Positions 7,970-16,082 of a DNA stretch of 64,000 nucleotides are shown here, piece by piece. Within the stretch, counting starts at the first letter, position 1. Every line of letters begins with the position of its first letter. The notes under the pieces are model-generated. The model was not told the origin of the DNA. It worked only from the letters and a program-made list of their open reading frames with translations, and ran no database searches. The position numbers and the translations under genes were made by a program. This DNA is from Hydrogenophaga sp. Its GTDB lineage: Bacteria > Pseudomonadota > Gammaproteobacteria > Burkholderiales > Burkholderiaceae_C. The stretch covers positions 1-64,000 of the forward strand of contig NZ_JAUCZG010000020.1 of NCBI RefSeq assembly GCF_030373225.1. Reading direction: 5' to 3'.

Positions 7970-10698
7970 TCCAACGTTTTTCTTCCCTGCGTCAGCGCCT
8001 GGACCATGTGTTCCTTGCCGATCGACTCAAAGGTGCACGGTCCTACAAGCGGATCGCGGGGTACTTTCGCTCCTCCATCCTGGAACTGGTCGGCGAACAG
8101 ATCGAGGAGATCGAGGACGTCCGTATCGTTTGCAACAGCGAGCTGGATCCGCATGACGTCATGGTGTCCAAGGCAGCGCGCGAAGTCGCGCTGAAGGAAC
8201 GTTGGAATCAGGAGCCGATTGAGACCGAGGCTTTTTTCCATCGAGAACGCTACCGGCGCCTGTACAACTTGCTTAGCAGCGGCCGCGTGCAGATCAAGGT
8301 GGTGCCGAAGAACCGGGTCTTTCTGCATGGCAAGGCTGGCGTGATTACGCTGGCAGATGGGCGGCGCACCAGCTTCCTGGGCAGCATCAACGAAAGCCGC
8401 GCCGCGTTCGCGGAGAACTATGAGATTTTGTGGGAGGACCCCTCAGAGGAGGGTTGCCGTTGGGTCGACGAGGAATTCGATGCGCTGTGGGCCGAGGGGC
8501 ATGACCTGCCCGATGCCATCCTCACTGAGGTCAAACGCATCGCCGAGCGAGTGGAGGTCACCTTCAAAGACCTGCCGGCCAAAGACCTGCCCGCGGCGAC
8601 GATGGTGGAGTCCCCCATCTACCGTGGCGGCGAGCAACTGCAGCCCTGGCAGAGGTCGTTCGTCGCCACCTTTCTGCAGCACCGAGAAATTTACGGCAAG
8701 GCCAGGCTCCTGATAGCGGATGAGGTAGGGCTTGGTAAGACGCTATCCATGGCTACGGCGGCTTTAGTCAGTTCACTGCTGGGCGATGGCCCGGTGCTGA
8801 TTCTGTGCCCGGCAACTCTGACCTTGCAGTGGCAGGCCGAGATGAAGGACCGTCTGGGAATTCCAAGCGGGGTCTGGGTGAGCAACCAGAAGTGCTGGCT
8901 GGACGCCGAGGGGCGCACGATCATGACGCGTGGTGCGGAGGACATCGCGCGCTGCCCTTTTCAGGTCGCGATCGTGTCCACCGGATTGATTGTTCACCAA
9001 TCCACCGAAGCCAACGTGTTGAAGCGTGTACGGGTGGGCACGCTGATCCTGGATGAGAGCCATAAGGCTCGGCGCCGCGGGCAACTTGGCGTTGACGACC
9101 CGGAGCCCAATAACCTGTTGGCCTTCATGATGGACATGGCTCACAACGCCCGTCACGTGCTTCTCGGCACAGCTACACCGATCCAGACGGCGGTACGCGA
9201 GCTGTGGGATCTGCTGATGATCCTGAACCAGAACGCCGACTTCGTAATGGGCCGGGACCAAGCGTCGATCTGGCGGTTCTGGCAGAGGACGCACCCGATC
9301 ATCACCGGCCGCGAATTCGTGCCCGATGAGGCAACAGCCTGGGACCTGCTGCGTTCGCCGCTACCCGCGAAGACCACACCGATGATGGATGTGATCTGCA
9401 GACCTCTGGTCCTGGCGATCCGAAACGACCTAAACCTGCCCGACGGCCAGTTTCACGTCTCTGACGCTTCGACAAGCCTGAGCCCTTTCACGCGTTCGGA
9501 CCTGCAGGCGTTGGTCAAGACAAACTTCTTCCAGCGAAACAATCCATTCGTGCGCCATGTCGTTCTTAGGCGACGGAAGACACTCGAGGACGCTGGGTTG
9601 CTGGAGAAGATCGCTGTCGATGTCCATCCTGACCCGGAGGCACCGCCTGGAACCTATCCCGGCGTAACTTTCCTGGGCCGCGGCCTCATGACCAACCATC
9701 CTTTTGAGTTGGCCTATGAAGCTGCGGAGGCGTTCATTGCCATCCTCAGCCAGCGCACGAAGGGCGCGAAGCTGCTGCGGTCGGTGTTCCTACAGCGAAT
9801 CTGTTCGTCGTTTCAGTCGGGGCGCCTGACGGTCGAACGCATGCTGGCGCGGCGGGTCGACACCAGCGGCGACAACCCGCAACTGGAGATGGTCGAGCTC
9901 GGCGCCCTGCAAACGCTGACCGATGAAGAGGTCGGATATCTCGAGGCGATTCGCGACGAGTTGACACGTGCGGAGGCGATCGACCCGAAGCTCAACGCCG
10001 TCCGTTGGTTCCTGAGCCAGCATCGAAGCGGTGGACAGACTTGGAGCGAGCTCGGCTGCATCATTTTTTCGCAGTATTACGACACCGCGCACTGGGTAGC
10101 CACTGAACTCGCCAAGGACTTCCCCGACAAGGTAGTCGCCGTGTATGCCGGCGCCGGCAAGAGCGGCCTCTTCCGTGACGGTGAGTTCATCGGCGTCGAC
10201 CGCGACCAGATCAAGAAGTTGGTCAAGACCCGGGAAGTCCAACTGGTGGTAGCCACCGACGCAGCTTGCGAGGGCCTCAATTTGCAGACTCTGGGTACGC
10301 TCATCAACATCGATCTGCCGTGGAACCCATCGCGGCTTGAACAACGCCTGGGCCGCATCAAGCGATTTGGCCAAGCCCGCGATACCGTGGACATGCTCAA
10401 CCTGACCTATCACGCCACACGAGATGAGGACGTCTACAACACGATTTCGTCACGGATGAAGGACCGCTTTGACATCTTCGGTGGGCTGCCGGATTGCATC
10501 GACGACGACTGGATCGAAGACATCCAGGAGTTCGAGGACCTGGCGCAGACTCATCTACATCTACGAGGTCAGGTTTCTAATATTTTCGAGGAGACCTGGG
10601 GATCGACCGTGAGCAGCGAACAAAACCGATGGGACGAGTGCACCCGGGTGCTGTCGCGGCGCGACATCCTGCAGGTGATGGGAGCTCCGTGGCGATGA
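7966..10698 (+). CDS. PLD-domain SNF2-family helicase (defence operon effector candidate)
   Basis: A 910-aa protein starting at GTG in a GTGA overlap. The N-terminal third has a phospholipase-D-like fold signature: HGK at residues 121-123 followed by LGSINES near 138-144. The SNF2 helicase core follows: Walker A ADEVGLGKT near 252, motif II LDESHK near 361, motif III-like LLGTATP, and C-terminal motifs V/VI (VVATDAACEGLNLQ near 760 and RLGRIKRFGQ). COG0553 helicases with such N-termini accompany DUF1156 methyltransferases in BREX type 3 and related loci. Probable roles are translocation on non-methylated phage DNA and, through the PLD part, cleavage; only one HKD-like motif is clear, so nuclease activity would need dimerisation (inference). 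Confidence 0.87.
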   Translation: MIQRFSSLRQRLDHVFLADRLKGARSYKRIAGYFRSSILELVGEQIEEIEDVRIVCNSELDPHDVMVSKAAREVALKERWNQEPIETEAFFHRERYRRLYNLLSSGRVQIKVVPKNRVFLHGKAGVITLADGRRTSFLGSINESRAAFAENYEILWEDPSEEGCRWVDEEFDALWAEGHDLPDAILTEVKRIAERVEVTFKDLPAKDLPAATMVESPIYRGGEQLQPWQRSFVATFLQHREIYGKARLLIADEVGLGKTLSMATAALVSSLLGDGPVLILCPATLTLQWQAEMKDRLGIPSGVWVSNQKCWLDAEGRTIMTRGAEDIARCPFQVAIVSTGLIVHQSTEANVLKRVRVGTLILDESHKARRRGQLGVDDPEPNNLLAFMMDMAHNARHVLLGTATPIQTAVRELWDLLMILNQNADFVMGRDQASIWRFWQRTHPIITGREFVPDEATAWDLLRSPLPAKTTPMMDVICRPLVLAIRNDLNLPDGQFHVSDASTSLSPFTRSDLQALVKTNFFQRNNPFVRHVVLRRRKTLEDAGLLEKIAVDVHPDPEAPPGTYPGVTFLGRGLMTNHPFELAYEAAEAFIAILSQRTKGAKLLRSVFLQRICSSFQSGRLTVERMLARRVDTSGDNPQLEMVELGALQTLTDEEVGYLEAIRDELTRAEAIDPKLNAVRWFLSQHRSGGQTWSELGCIIFSQYYDTAHWVATELAKDFPDKVVAVYAGAGKSGLFRDGEFIGVDRDQIKKLVKTREVQLVVATDAACEGLNLQTLGTLINIDLPWNPSRLEQRLGRIKRFGQARDTVDMLNLTYHATRDEDVYNTISSRMKDRFDIFGGLPDCIDDDWIEDIQEFEDLAQTHLHLRGQVSNIFEETWGSTVSSEQNRWDECTRVLSRRDILQVMGAPWR

Positions 10699-10875
10699 AC
10701 ACATTTGCTCCTCCCTGCGCCATTGCGAGCATGCCGGAAGGCAACCGTACCTCTAGTTTTGAAAGTCCGGAATTCAGGGGGATGTCAGAAAGATTGCTCT
10801 GAAAGATCGGGGATATAGCCGAATCAGGCGGCAAGTTTGTCGTCAATCGAAACTTCCAGCCCAAAGAACTGATGG

Positions 10876-11475
10876 CTAAGCTCCAATTCGAAGAGTTGGC
10901 GGCCATCGCAAGAGTCGGCAAATTTCATCGTCGATCGCCATTTCAACCTCCTGTAGTTTTTCAAACTGTTGGCGGTAGGTGTCGAGGTGCATGCCTTTTC
11001 TTCGGCTGCCATGAGGACCTAAATGTCGGAGGATCTTCTGTCGCTTGATCGCTAGGCGCCCCAGCCGAGACTCGCTTTGCGACTCGTAGGACAGCCGGTG
11101 GCAGTGCCTGCAGCGAAAAGTTCTGTTGCCGAAGAACATCACGGAGCAGCGCTGCCGACATCCAGGGCACAGCATCATCACCCGAGTTCCCCCGAATCCA
11201 CATGCGGCATGGCTCAGATCGATGGTCTCGTGCACGAGTAGGCCACCAACCGCGTAGGAAATCTCCATGTTGTTTTGTAATGTCCTGACCGAGATGGTCG
11301 ATGTCGTCGCAAGCGTCTCAGGGTTCTTCCACCACCACATGCCTTGCCACGGAGTCCGAAATAGACCGGCTTTCTGCATCTGGCGAATATCCAAGCGCCT
11401 CGCATCTTCCACATGGCAGGCGTTTCCTGGTCGGCCAGCTCCCGCACGCAACCCTCCCCGGTTTTCGCTTCTCAT
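10876..11475 (-). CDS. Island protein with Cys4 zinc ribbon
   Basis: A 199-aa protein whose start (ATG 11475) overlaps the stop of the upstream gene. It opens with GGLRAGAGRPG and DARRLDIRQMQKAGL, a layout common to hypothetical proteins of proteobacterial integrative elements. A zinc ribbon is formed by CPGCRQRC and CRHCHRLSYESQ in the middle, followed by a basic helical tail (RLAIKRQKILRHLG). No catalytic motif is seen. A DNA- or RNA-binding accessory function for the element is possible but not shown. It is the last gene of the minus-strand module and converges on the helicase gene. Confidence 0.65.
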   Translation of the reverse strand: MRSENRGGLRAGAGRPGNACHVEDARRLDIRQMQKAGLFRTPWQGMWWWKNPETLATTSTISVRTLQNNMEISYAVGGLLVHETIDLSHAACGFGGTRVMMLCPGCRQRCSVMFFGNRTFRCRHCHRLSYESQSESRLGRLAIKRQKILRHLGPHGSRRKGMHLDTYRQQFEKLQEVEMAIDDEICRLLRWPPTLRIGA

Positions 11476-11945
11476 TTCGGAATCAAGTTGAACCGGTAGC
11501 CGGCGAGACCGTAGGCGGCCTGGTTGAATAGATTGAGGTCGTATGGGCTGGCGCGCGTGAGAGCTGGTGCGCATTCAAGGTGCGTGACTTCAGTAGTGCA
11601 CTTGGCGGACGAGTAGTGGTGGTCATGGAGTCCCGGTGGGAGTCCACATGTGGAGGAGGGTGTATTTACCCAAGCGAAGTTTGCTGGACCTCTGCCGTGG
11701 CGAGGCATAGCCAGTGCTTTTGCGCGAACGACGCGCAGCGAGACCGCCGGCAATATAGCGCGCTGGGTGATCCAGCGAAACGCCGTGGAGTGGCGGCAGC
11801 CGATGAGCGCCGCGATGGCGCGCGAGGTGGTACCGGCAGCTCTTAGCTCGCGGGCGCGAGCGACCTCTACGTCGGTGAACCGATGGAAGTGATTGGCCTC
11901 GCCCACCGGCTGCCCAAAACGGTTCGTGTGCCGCGGTATCAGCAT
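11472..11945 (-). CDS. Hypothetical island protein with HTH-like N-terminus
   Basis: A 157-aa protein. ATG 11945 is chosen because GGAAGGG lies nine bases upstream; a GTG at 11963 is an alternative. Residues about 22-60 (VARARELRAAGTTSRAIAAL then WITQRAI) look like a resolvase/AsnC-type helix-turn-helix similar to 'HTH' segments used in crossing-over and phage regulators. The C-terminal half is not recognised. It is coupled by ATGA to the zinc-ribbon gene downstream. Likely a DNA-binding accessory of the integrated element; moderate certainty that it is a real gene because of the coupling and the clear HTH pattern. Confidence 0.5.
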   Translation of the reverse strand: MLIPRHTNRFGQPVGEANHFHRFTDVEVARARELRAAGTTSRAIAALIGCRHSTAFRWITQRAILPAVSLRVVRAKALAMPRHGRGPANFAWVNTPSSTCGLPPGLHDHHYSSAKCTTEVTHLECAPALTRASPYDLNLFNQAAYGLAGYRFNLIPK

Positions 11946-12084
11946 GTTGCTGGACCCTTCCACGCAGGAGCGCTTAGCCGGCGGGGTGAGCTGCAGATTT
12001 CCTGCTCGTTCAAGGCGCTATGGGCTGTCTTGCGTGAAACACCGACACCGTGTGCCCCCGCACCGAAAATCCCCCAGCACAACC

Positions 12085-12218
12085 TGCACGCGGTGCACGC
12101 GGTCTGATCTTCTGCACCGTGTGCAACCACGTTCGCAGAGTGCGTTTGCCTGCACGCACTGTGTGTGTAGGGTACAAGGGACCGAGTGCGTGCAGCTGTG
12201 CACCCGGCTTGGCTGCAC
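12085..12218. repeat. Cluster of TGCAC/GTGCA motifs, possible iterons of an island origin
   Basis: TGCAC or its complement occurs at 12085, 12094, 12113, 12121, 12151, 12190, 12198 (palindromic GTGCAC) and 12214, that is about nine times in 134 bases, usually as CTGCACG. The cluster lies immediately downstream of the primase-helicase gene in a stretch (11946-12225) without a convincing gene. Phage P4-type satellites replicate from iteron-bearing origins bound by their own primase-helicase, so this is a candidate replication origin; the assignment is inference. Confidence 0.45.
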
Positions 12219-12225
12219 GTGGTTT

Positions 12226-14628
12226 TCACAGCTCACCCTCCGGCGTGAAAACACCAGCGGCGGTCTCATGCCCCTTTTCGGTCAAAGCCAGGCACTCACC
12301 CGCGTTGCGGTTGCTCATCAGATAAGTGTCCACTTTTACGAACCCTTCACCGAGCCACCGGTTGACCTCCTTCATGACGTCGGCCGACTTCAAACCCGCC
12401 GGCATACCCTCCATCGATTTCAGCGTGTTGAAGACGCTGTTGCTAGAGTTTTGTTTTGGACTGACCCGGCGCCCTTGTTTGATGGCCTGGTCCAAAAGGT
12501 TTAGCAGCATGTCGCGGTGATCCTCGGCTCGGGCACGCCCTTGGCGAACCGTGACGACATCGAACAGCTTGAGCCCGTCGTTCCACTTGATAACCGCCTC
12601 GGCGCCGGCCTTGGCGTAGTTCACCTTCGGCAGCGTGAGCACGATCTCGTCGCTGTCCTTGACCCTAGCCATGAACCAGCGAGAGCGGGCACTGTTGTGC
12701 CACCCGGTGCTGCCTGAATACCCCTTGGCCTCGCCAACCTCGGCCATGCTGCTGGCGGCGTCGACGTGGGACAGCAGCAGTACCGCCGACGCCAACCGCT
12801 TCAGGTGCGACATGAACTGCCGTACCTTCGCCCGGTCGTTTTCGTTCGCGTCGATCGCGTCGGATGCGTTGTCGAAGATCAACACCTTGGCGTCGATGCG
12901 TTTGACCTCCTTCGCCAACCACTTGAACCTCTCCGTCGTCCGGCCGTTGACCTTTTCCTCCCCAGCAAACAGCACGTTGTCGCTCTCGGTTGCGTCCAAC
13001 ACGTGGAGCCACCCTTCCAGATCAGAACGGGCAATCTTCAGCTTGCGCATGTACCGCGCGAAGCGCAGGTGCATCACGTCAAGGTTGTCCTCGGCGCTGT
13101 AGAGCACAACCCGGGTCCGCGGGATCTTCTGGTCAGGGTCGAACGGGTGCCGCCCCGTAGCCAGGCACAGTGCGATGTACACGGACATGTAGCTCTTGCC
13201 GGTGCCGCCATGCGCCGCGAACATCGTCACCACCTTGTCGGGCATCCAGCCCGGTATGACGAACGGAATCTCGGGCGGATCCTCCGGCATCCTTGACCAA
13301 TCCAGCGCGACCGGGTGCCTATCCGTTTTGACCTCAACGCCCAAGTCTTCGGCCAGTTTCTCGGGCGTCCCACCGGTCTTGCCAGAAAGGCGCTTTAGCA
13401 CCGAATCGACCATCGCCTGGGCATGGTGCAGTGCTGGCAATTCCGCCTTGACCATCTCTATCAGATCAGTGGCGGCGACCCCTTCGCTCTCGGCCATCTC
13501 GATCATGCCCAGGATGTAGTCGCGCTTGTCTCTGTCCACCGCCTCCAAGTCTTCGAACTCCGCTGCCCCGGCTGGGCTGCTACGCGATGGCACAGCTGCC
13601 GAGAGGCCCAGCTCAGGGTGCTCACGCTCGAACCACTCAAGCACCTGGGGGAACTTCAGCTCGCCGCCATGCCGGTGGTGGCAGCGGTAACCGTAACTGC
13701 CATCGCTGTTGAGCCGCACTGCGGCGCCGTTGTCGGCGCTGTCGGTGTGCTCGTACACCTTGCAGCAGGTAACGTCGTGCCATCCGTCAGACAGTGCGTG
13801 TTTGTATGCTCCGATGGCAGCGAAGGCGTCGAGCACCGGATCGCCACCAACAACCGCGTCGTGACGCGCAGGTTTGGCCCCATCGCAGTCGGTATGCTTG
13901 CTGATGTCGTCCGCACTGATGCCGAACGCCTCAGCGATCTGGGCTATGGTGTACTTGCGCTCAGGCACATATTCGAGCATCTGGCAGAGGTAACCATCAG
14001 CCCCAAACCGCTCGAGATACGCCGACTTGCGGTTGCTGCCCACTGGCAGGCGCACGTAGCGAGTCACGCCCTTCATGCCTGGATCTTTTCCCTCGACGGC
14101 CAGACCCTTGGCCACCATGGCGTTCACCAGGCCCTCGACAAGCACCTGGTCGGCCTCGCCACCGCCGGAGATGATGTACCCAACCTGGCAGTTCCCTGGT
14201 GAAGTCTCAAGCCGCCAGGATGGCGGCAGCGTCACCACGTCTCGCGGCACCTTGGTGCCGACGTCGTCGACTACGATGCAGCAGGTAACCCGGTGCAGCG
14301 CCTTGCGCCGCCTGGCCTTCTTGATGCCGTCCTCGACGGAAGGCTCGAACAGGCTGATGGTGAAGTAGGTGTTGCTGCGCGCTACCAGCGCGCGGGCCTT
14401 GTCGCTGTACCAGCCGCCGGCCCAGCACCGCGCCGATTGCTTGCGACTATGTGGGTCGAGCGTATCTGGTGACTCAGTGAACGCCGTGACGTGGGCGAGC
14501 ATGTACTCGTCACCAAAGACATCGAGCAGGAACTGTTCGTTCGAAATCTGGATGCCGCTGCCGGGCGCGGCGGTGGATCCAGCTTTAGCTAATGGCGCAT
14601 ACCGCACCGTCTCTTGAAGTATCGTCAT
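12226..14628 (-). CDS. Primase-helicase replication protein of the island
   Basis: An 800-aa protein. The N-terminal part contains TLPPSWRLETSPGNCQVGYI, the pattern of RepB-type primases (PF16793-like), and a short Cys/His-bearing CRYHRHG-like segment (YRCHHRHGG) in the middle. The C-terminal half is a RecA-like hexameric helicase: Walker A AAHGGTGKSYMS near residue 476 and Walker B KVLIFDNASDAI near 583, with a LLLSHVDAASS sensor. This layout is that of plasmid/phage satellite replication proteins (RepA/alpha type). Its start overlaps the stop of a 32-codon ORF (ATGA). The gene implies that the element can replicate after excision; the iteron-like cluster lies just downstream. Confidence 0.78.
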   Translation of the reverse strand: MTILQETVRYAPLAKAGSTAAPGSGIQISNEQFLLDVFGDEYMLAHVTAFTESPDTLDPHSRKQSARCWAGGWYSDKARALVARSNTYFTISLFEPSVEDGIKKARRRKALHRVTCCIVVDDVGTKVPRDVVTLPPSWRLETSPGNCQVGYIISGGGEADQVLVEGLVNAMVAKGLAVEGKDPGMKGVTRYVRLPVGSNRKSAYLERFGADGYLCQMLEYVPERKYTIAQIAEAFGISADDISKHTDCDGAKPARHDAVVGGDPVLDAFAAIGAYKHALSDGWHDVTCCKVYEHTDSADNGAAVRLNSDGSYGYRCHHRHGGELKFPQVLEWFEREHPELGLSAAVPSRSSPAGAAEFEDLEAVDRDKRDYILGMIEMAESEGVAATDLIEMVKAELPALHHAQAMVDSVLKRLSGKTGGTPEKLAEDLGVEVKTDRHPVALDWSRMPEDPPEIPFVIPGWMPDKVVTMFAAHGGTGKSYMSVYIALCLATGRHPFDPDQKIPRTRVVLYSAEDNLDVMHLRFARYMRKLKIARSDLEGWLHVLDATESDNVLFAGEEKVNGRTTERFKWLAKEVKRIDAKVLIFDNASDAIDANENDRAKVRQFMSHLKRLASAVLLLSHVDAASSMAEVGEAKGYSGSTGWHNSARSRWFMARVKDSDEIVLTLPKVNYAKAGAEAVIKWNDGLKLFDVVTVRQGRARAEDHRDMLLNLLDQAIKQGRRVSPKQNSSNSVFNTLKSMEGMPAGLKSADVMKEVNRWLGEGFVKVDTYLMSNRNAGECLALTEKGHETAAGVFTPEGEL

Positions 14629-14723
14629 GGTTCTTTGATCTGATGTTTGAGGGGCCTCGGCTGTGGCGGCTGGGGCCTTTTCCTTCTTTGCTTTGCCATG
14701 AGGCGGATGAATTCGTTCTTCAT
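14625..14723 (-). CDS. Micro-ORF, 32 aa, overlapping at both ends
   Basis: A 33-codon frame begins with ATG at 14723-14721, overlapping the TGA of the upstream HTH gene, and ends with TGA at 14627-14625, overlapping the ATG of the primase-helicase. The product would be very basic and proline-rich (Lys/Arg-rich MAKQRRKRP segment). The double ATGA overlap is the best evidence that it is translated; it may serve mainly to couple primase-helicase translation to the genes upstream. No family is recognised. Confidence 0.5.
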   Translation of the reverse strand: MKNEFIRLMAKQRRKRPQPPQPRPLKHQIKEP

Positions 14724-15013
14724 GGCGGGGGCGTGCTCCAAGCCAGCAACAACGCGTTGAACTGGTAGATCAGTGCATCAGCCTGGCGGGCCTGCCACTG
14801 CGTGCCCACTGCTGCGGCTTTGTTCCAGGATCTCCCTGAAAGGGCATCGCGAATCGTGCGGCGCGCGACGCCGTACTTGTCAGCCAGCTCCTGCTGTGAC
14901 CACCCGGCATCTCGCAGCTCGAAGGTCTCGTCGACCTGGGCCTGCGTCAGGATGGCCCTCTGGTGGTGGTCCCCCAGAAACAGCCCGCGCTCATTGCGTA
15001 CCGGCCGCGTCAC
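14720..15013 (-). CDS. Small HTH protein of the island
   Basis: A 97-aa protein beginning with GTG at 15013 that overlaps the stop of the 39-aa ORF upstream (GTGA). The core LRDAGWSQQELADKYGVARR is a textbook helix-turn-helix of the type found in resolvases and phage DNA-binding proteins. The C-terminal 35 residues (ADALIYQFNALLLAW) are a predicted amphipathic helix. Function is unknown, likely DNA binding within the element's replication/regulation module. Confidence 0.6.
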   Translation of the reverse strand: MTRPVRNERGLFLGDHHQRAILTQAQVDETFELRDAGWSQQELADKYGVARRTIRDALSGRSWNKAAAVGTQWQARQADALIYQFNALLLAWSTPPP

Positions 15014-15129
15014 CGCCGGCCGCCTGTGACCTCTGCGGCCAGGTGCTCTAGGTCGACCAGGGCGATATGTGCGCGCGCAGTGATCAGGCACTTCGCATCG
15101 CTCGGCGTCAACGCTGTGGTGCCGGTCAT
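15010..15129 (-). CDS. Micro-ORF, 39 aa
   Basis: A 40-codon frame starts with ATG at 15129, overlapping the stop of the gene upstream (ATGA), and ends at 15010 overlapping the GTG of the next gene. The product (MTGTTALTPSDAKCLITARA at the start) is a short helical peptide without a recognised family. Chained overlaps on both sides support translation. Confidence 0.45.
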   Translation of the reverse strand: MTGTTALTPSDAKCLITARAHIALVDLEHLAAEVTGGRR

Positions 15130-15527
15130 GGCCGACCTCCTTCAAGCACTACGCACTTCGGGATCACCCCGGTGTAGAGTTTGATGAAAACGGCGTAAGG
15201 CACCCCTACCAACTCGGCCGCGTTCCTCCTCGCGGCGAGGTAGGAAACCCCACCCCTGCGATTTCGCTTCCGCCTGTCCGCCAGGCAGCAGATCACCAGC
15301 TCGCGGCACACCTCATGGATGGCCCTCTTCAAAGTTGGCTTTGCGTGCGGGGTGCGCTTCCCCAGCGGTGCGCCCGTGTGCTTGGCCAGCGTCCACTCGG
15401 CATCGGCAGCGACAGCGCGGTGGAAATCCTTCGACTGGTTGCACCAGTCGGCCTCGGCCTCGGCCCGGTACACCGCGATCAGGTGAGTCAGAAGTTCGAC
15501 TGCGCCCGGCACGCGATGCACGCTCAT
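15126..15527 (-). CDS. Hypothetical island protein, 133 aa
   Basis: I do not recognise this family. The protein is helical and basic, with TLKRAIHEVCRELVICCLAD and a RRKRNRRGG stretch near residue 88 followed by VSYLAARRNAAELVGVPY. Its start overlaps the stop of the 72-aa gene and its stop overlaps the 39-aa ORF, both as ATGA, so it belongs to the same transcript. The basic segment suggests nucleic-acid contact; this is only a guess from composition. Confidence 0.55.
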   Translation of the reverse strand: MSVHRVPGAVELLTHLIAVYRAEAEADWCNQSKDFHRAVAADAEWTLAKHTGAPLGKRTPHAKPTLKRAIHEVCRELVICCLADRRKRNRRGGVSYLAARRNAAELVGVPYAVFIKLYTGVIPKCVVLEGGRP

Positions 15528-15742
15528 TGAAGCGCTCCCGGTGCCTGCACCAGCAGCGGCCTAACACCGCCCTCTTCAGGGACTACCACGGGGTCTAGCA
15601 GCCCACTGGCCACGCTCAAGGCAACCTCGACGCAGAACACACCGTAGGCCTCGAGCGGCTCCTTGGCGGCAAGACGAAACTTCGCCAGCTCGAGGATGGC
15701 CTGCACCTCGGTGGCAGCCATGCGCATGTCGCTCGGGCTCAT
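15524..15742 (-). CDS. Hypothetical island protein, 72 aa
   Basis: A 72-aa protein of no recognised family. It opens MSPSDMRMAATEVQAILELA and is predicted to be mostly helical, followed by a Pro/Val-rich tail. ATG 15742 overlaps the stop of the AlpA-like gene and its own stop overlaps the 133-aa gene. An in-frame ATG at 15775 lies inside the AlpA-like gene and is not needed. Confidence 0.5.
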   Translation of the reverse strand: MSPSDMRMAATEVQAILELAKFRLAAKEPLEAYGVFCVEVALSVASGLLDPVVVPEEGGVRPLLVQAPGALQ

Positions 15743-16008
15743 GCTGCACCCCCGACGCGGTGCTGCACGAGCCAAGCATCCAGGTCAGTGACGAGGTATC
15801 GGACGGCCGTGGCGAGCGTCACCCACCGTGGGCCCTTACCGGGCTTGCTCTCACGAAGGGCGCGCATGTCTGCGACGCGGGTGTTTCGGAGAAAGCTGGG
15901 ACTCAGCCCAAGGTATTGGGCGGCTTCCTTTTCGCGAAGTGCTCGAGGCACGATCACGCTCGGCGGCCGATGCTTGCGCTGCGTGCTGGACTGGCTGGCT
16001 GTGTTCAT
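15739..16008 (-). CDS. AlpA-like helix-turn-helix regulator/excisionase
   Basis: An 89-aa protein with the AlpA/excisionase layout: VPRALREKEAAQYLGLSPSF, then a loop, then a wing and a DLDAWL ending, as in proteins that bind DNA to promote excision of P4-type elements or activate their integrases. ATG 16008 is chosen because AGGAG lies about six bases upstream; an upstream in-frame ATG at 16029 lacks such a site. It heads the chain of overlapping genes leading to the primase-helicase. A palindrome covers its leader. Likely controls excision and the replication module. Confidence 0.7.
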   Translation of the reverse strand: MNTASQSSTQRKHRPPSVIVPRALREKEAAQYLGLSPSFLRNTRVADMRALRESKPGKGPRWVTLATAVRYLVTDLDAWLVQHRVGGAA

Positions 16009-16021
16009 GAGAGGGCTCCTA

Positions 16022-16038
16022 AGGCCCACCGTGGGCCT
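16022..16038. promoter_or_regulatory. Palindrome just upstream of the AlpA-like gene
   Basis: AGGCCCA and TGGGCCT form a perfect 7-bp inverted repeat around a CCG centre, ending a few bases before the AGGAG ribosome site of the AlpA-like gene. It could be an operator for an HTH protein or an mRNA hairpin that affects ribosome access. No poly-T follows, so it is not a terminator. Confidence 0.35.
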
Positions 16039-16082
16039 CTGCAGCCAACTATTTCGGGACAGAAACCTTCTGTCGATTTATG

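Noticed and set aside
734-10698. Full BREX or DISARM system
   Set aside because: No PglZ, BrxL, BrxA or BrxF for BREX, and no DrmA/DrmB (DUF1998) for DISARM, are encoded.
12085-12218. CRISPR array
   Set aside because: The repeated units are only 5-7 bases, in both orientations and unevenly spaced; no array is seen anywhere in the window.
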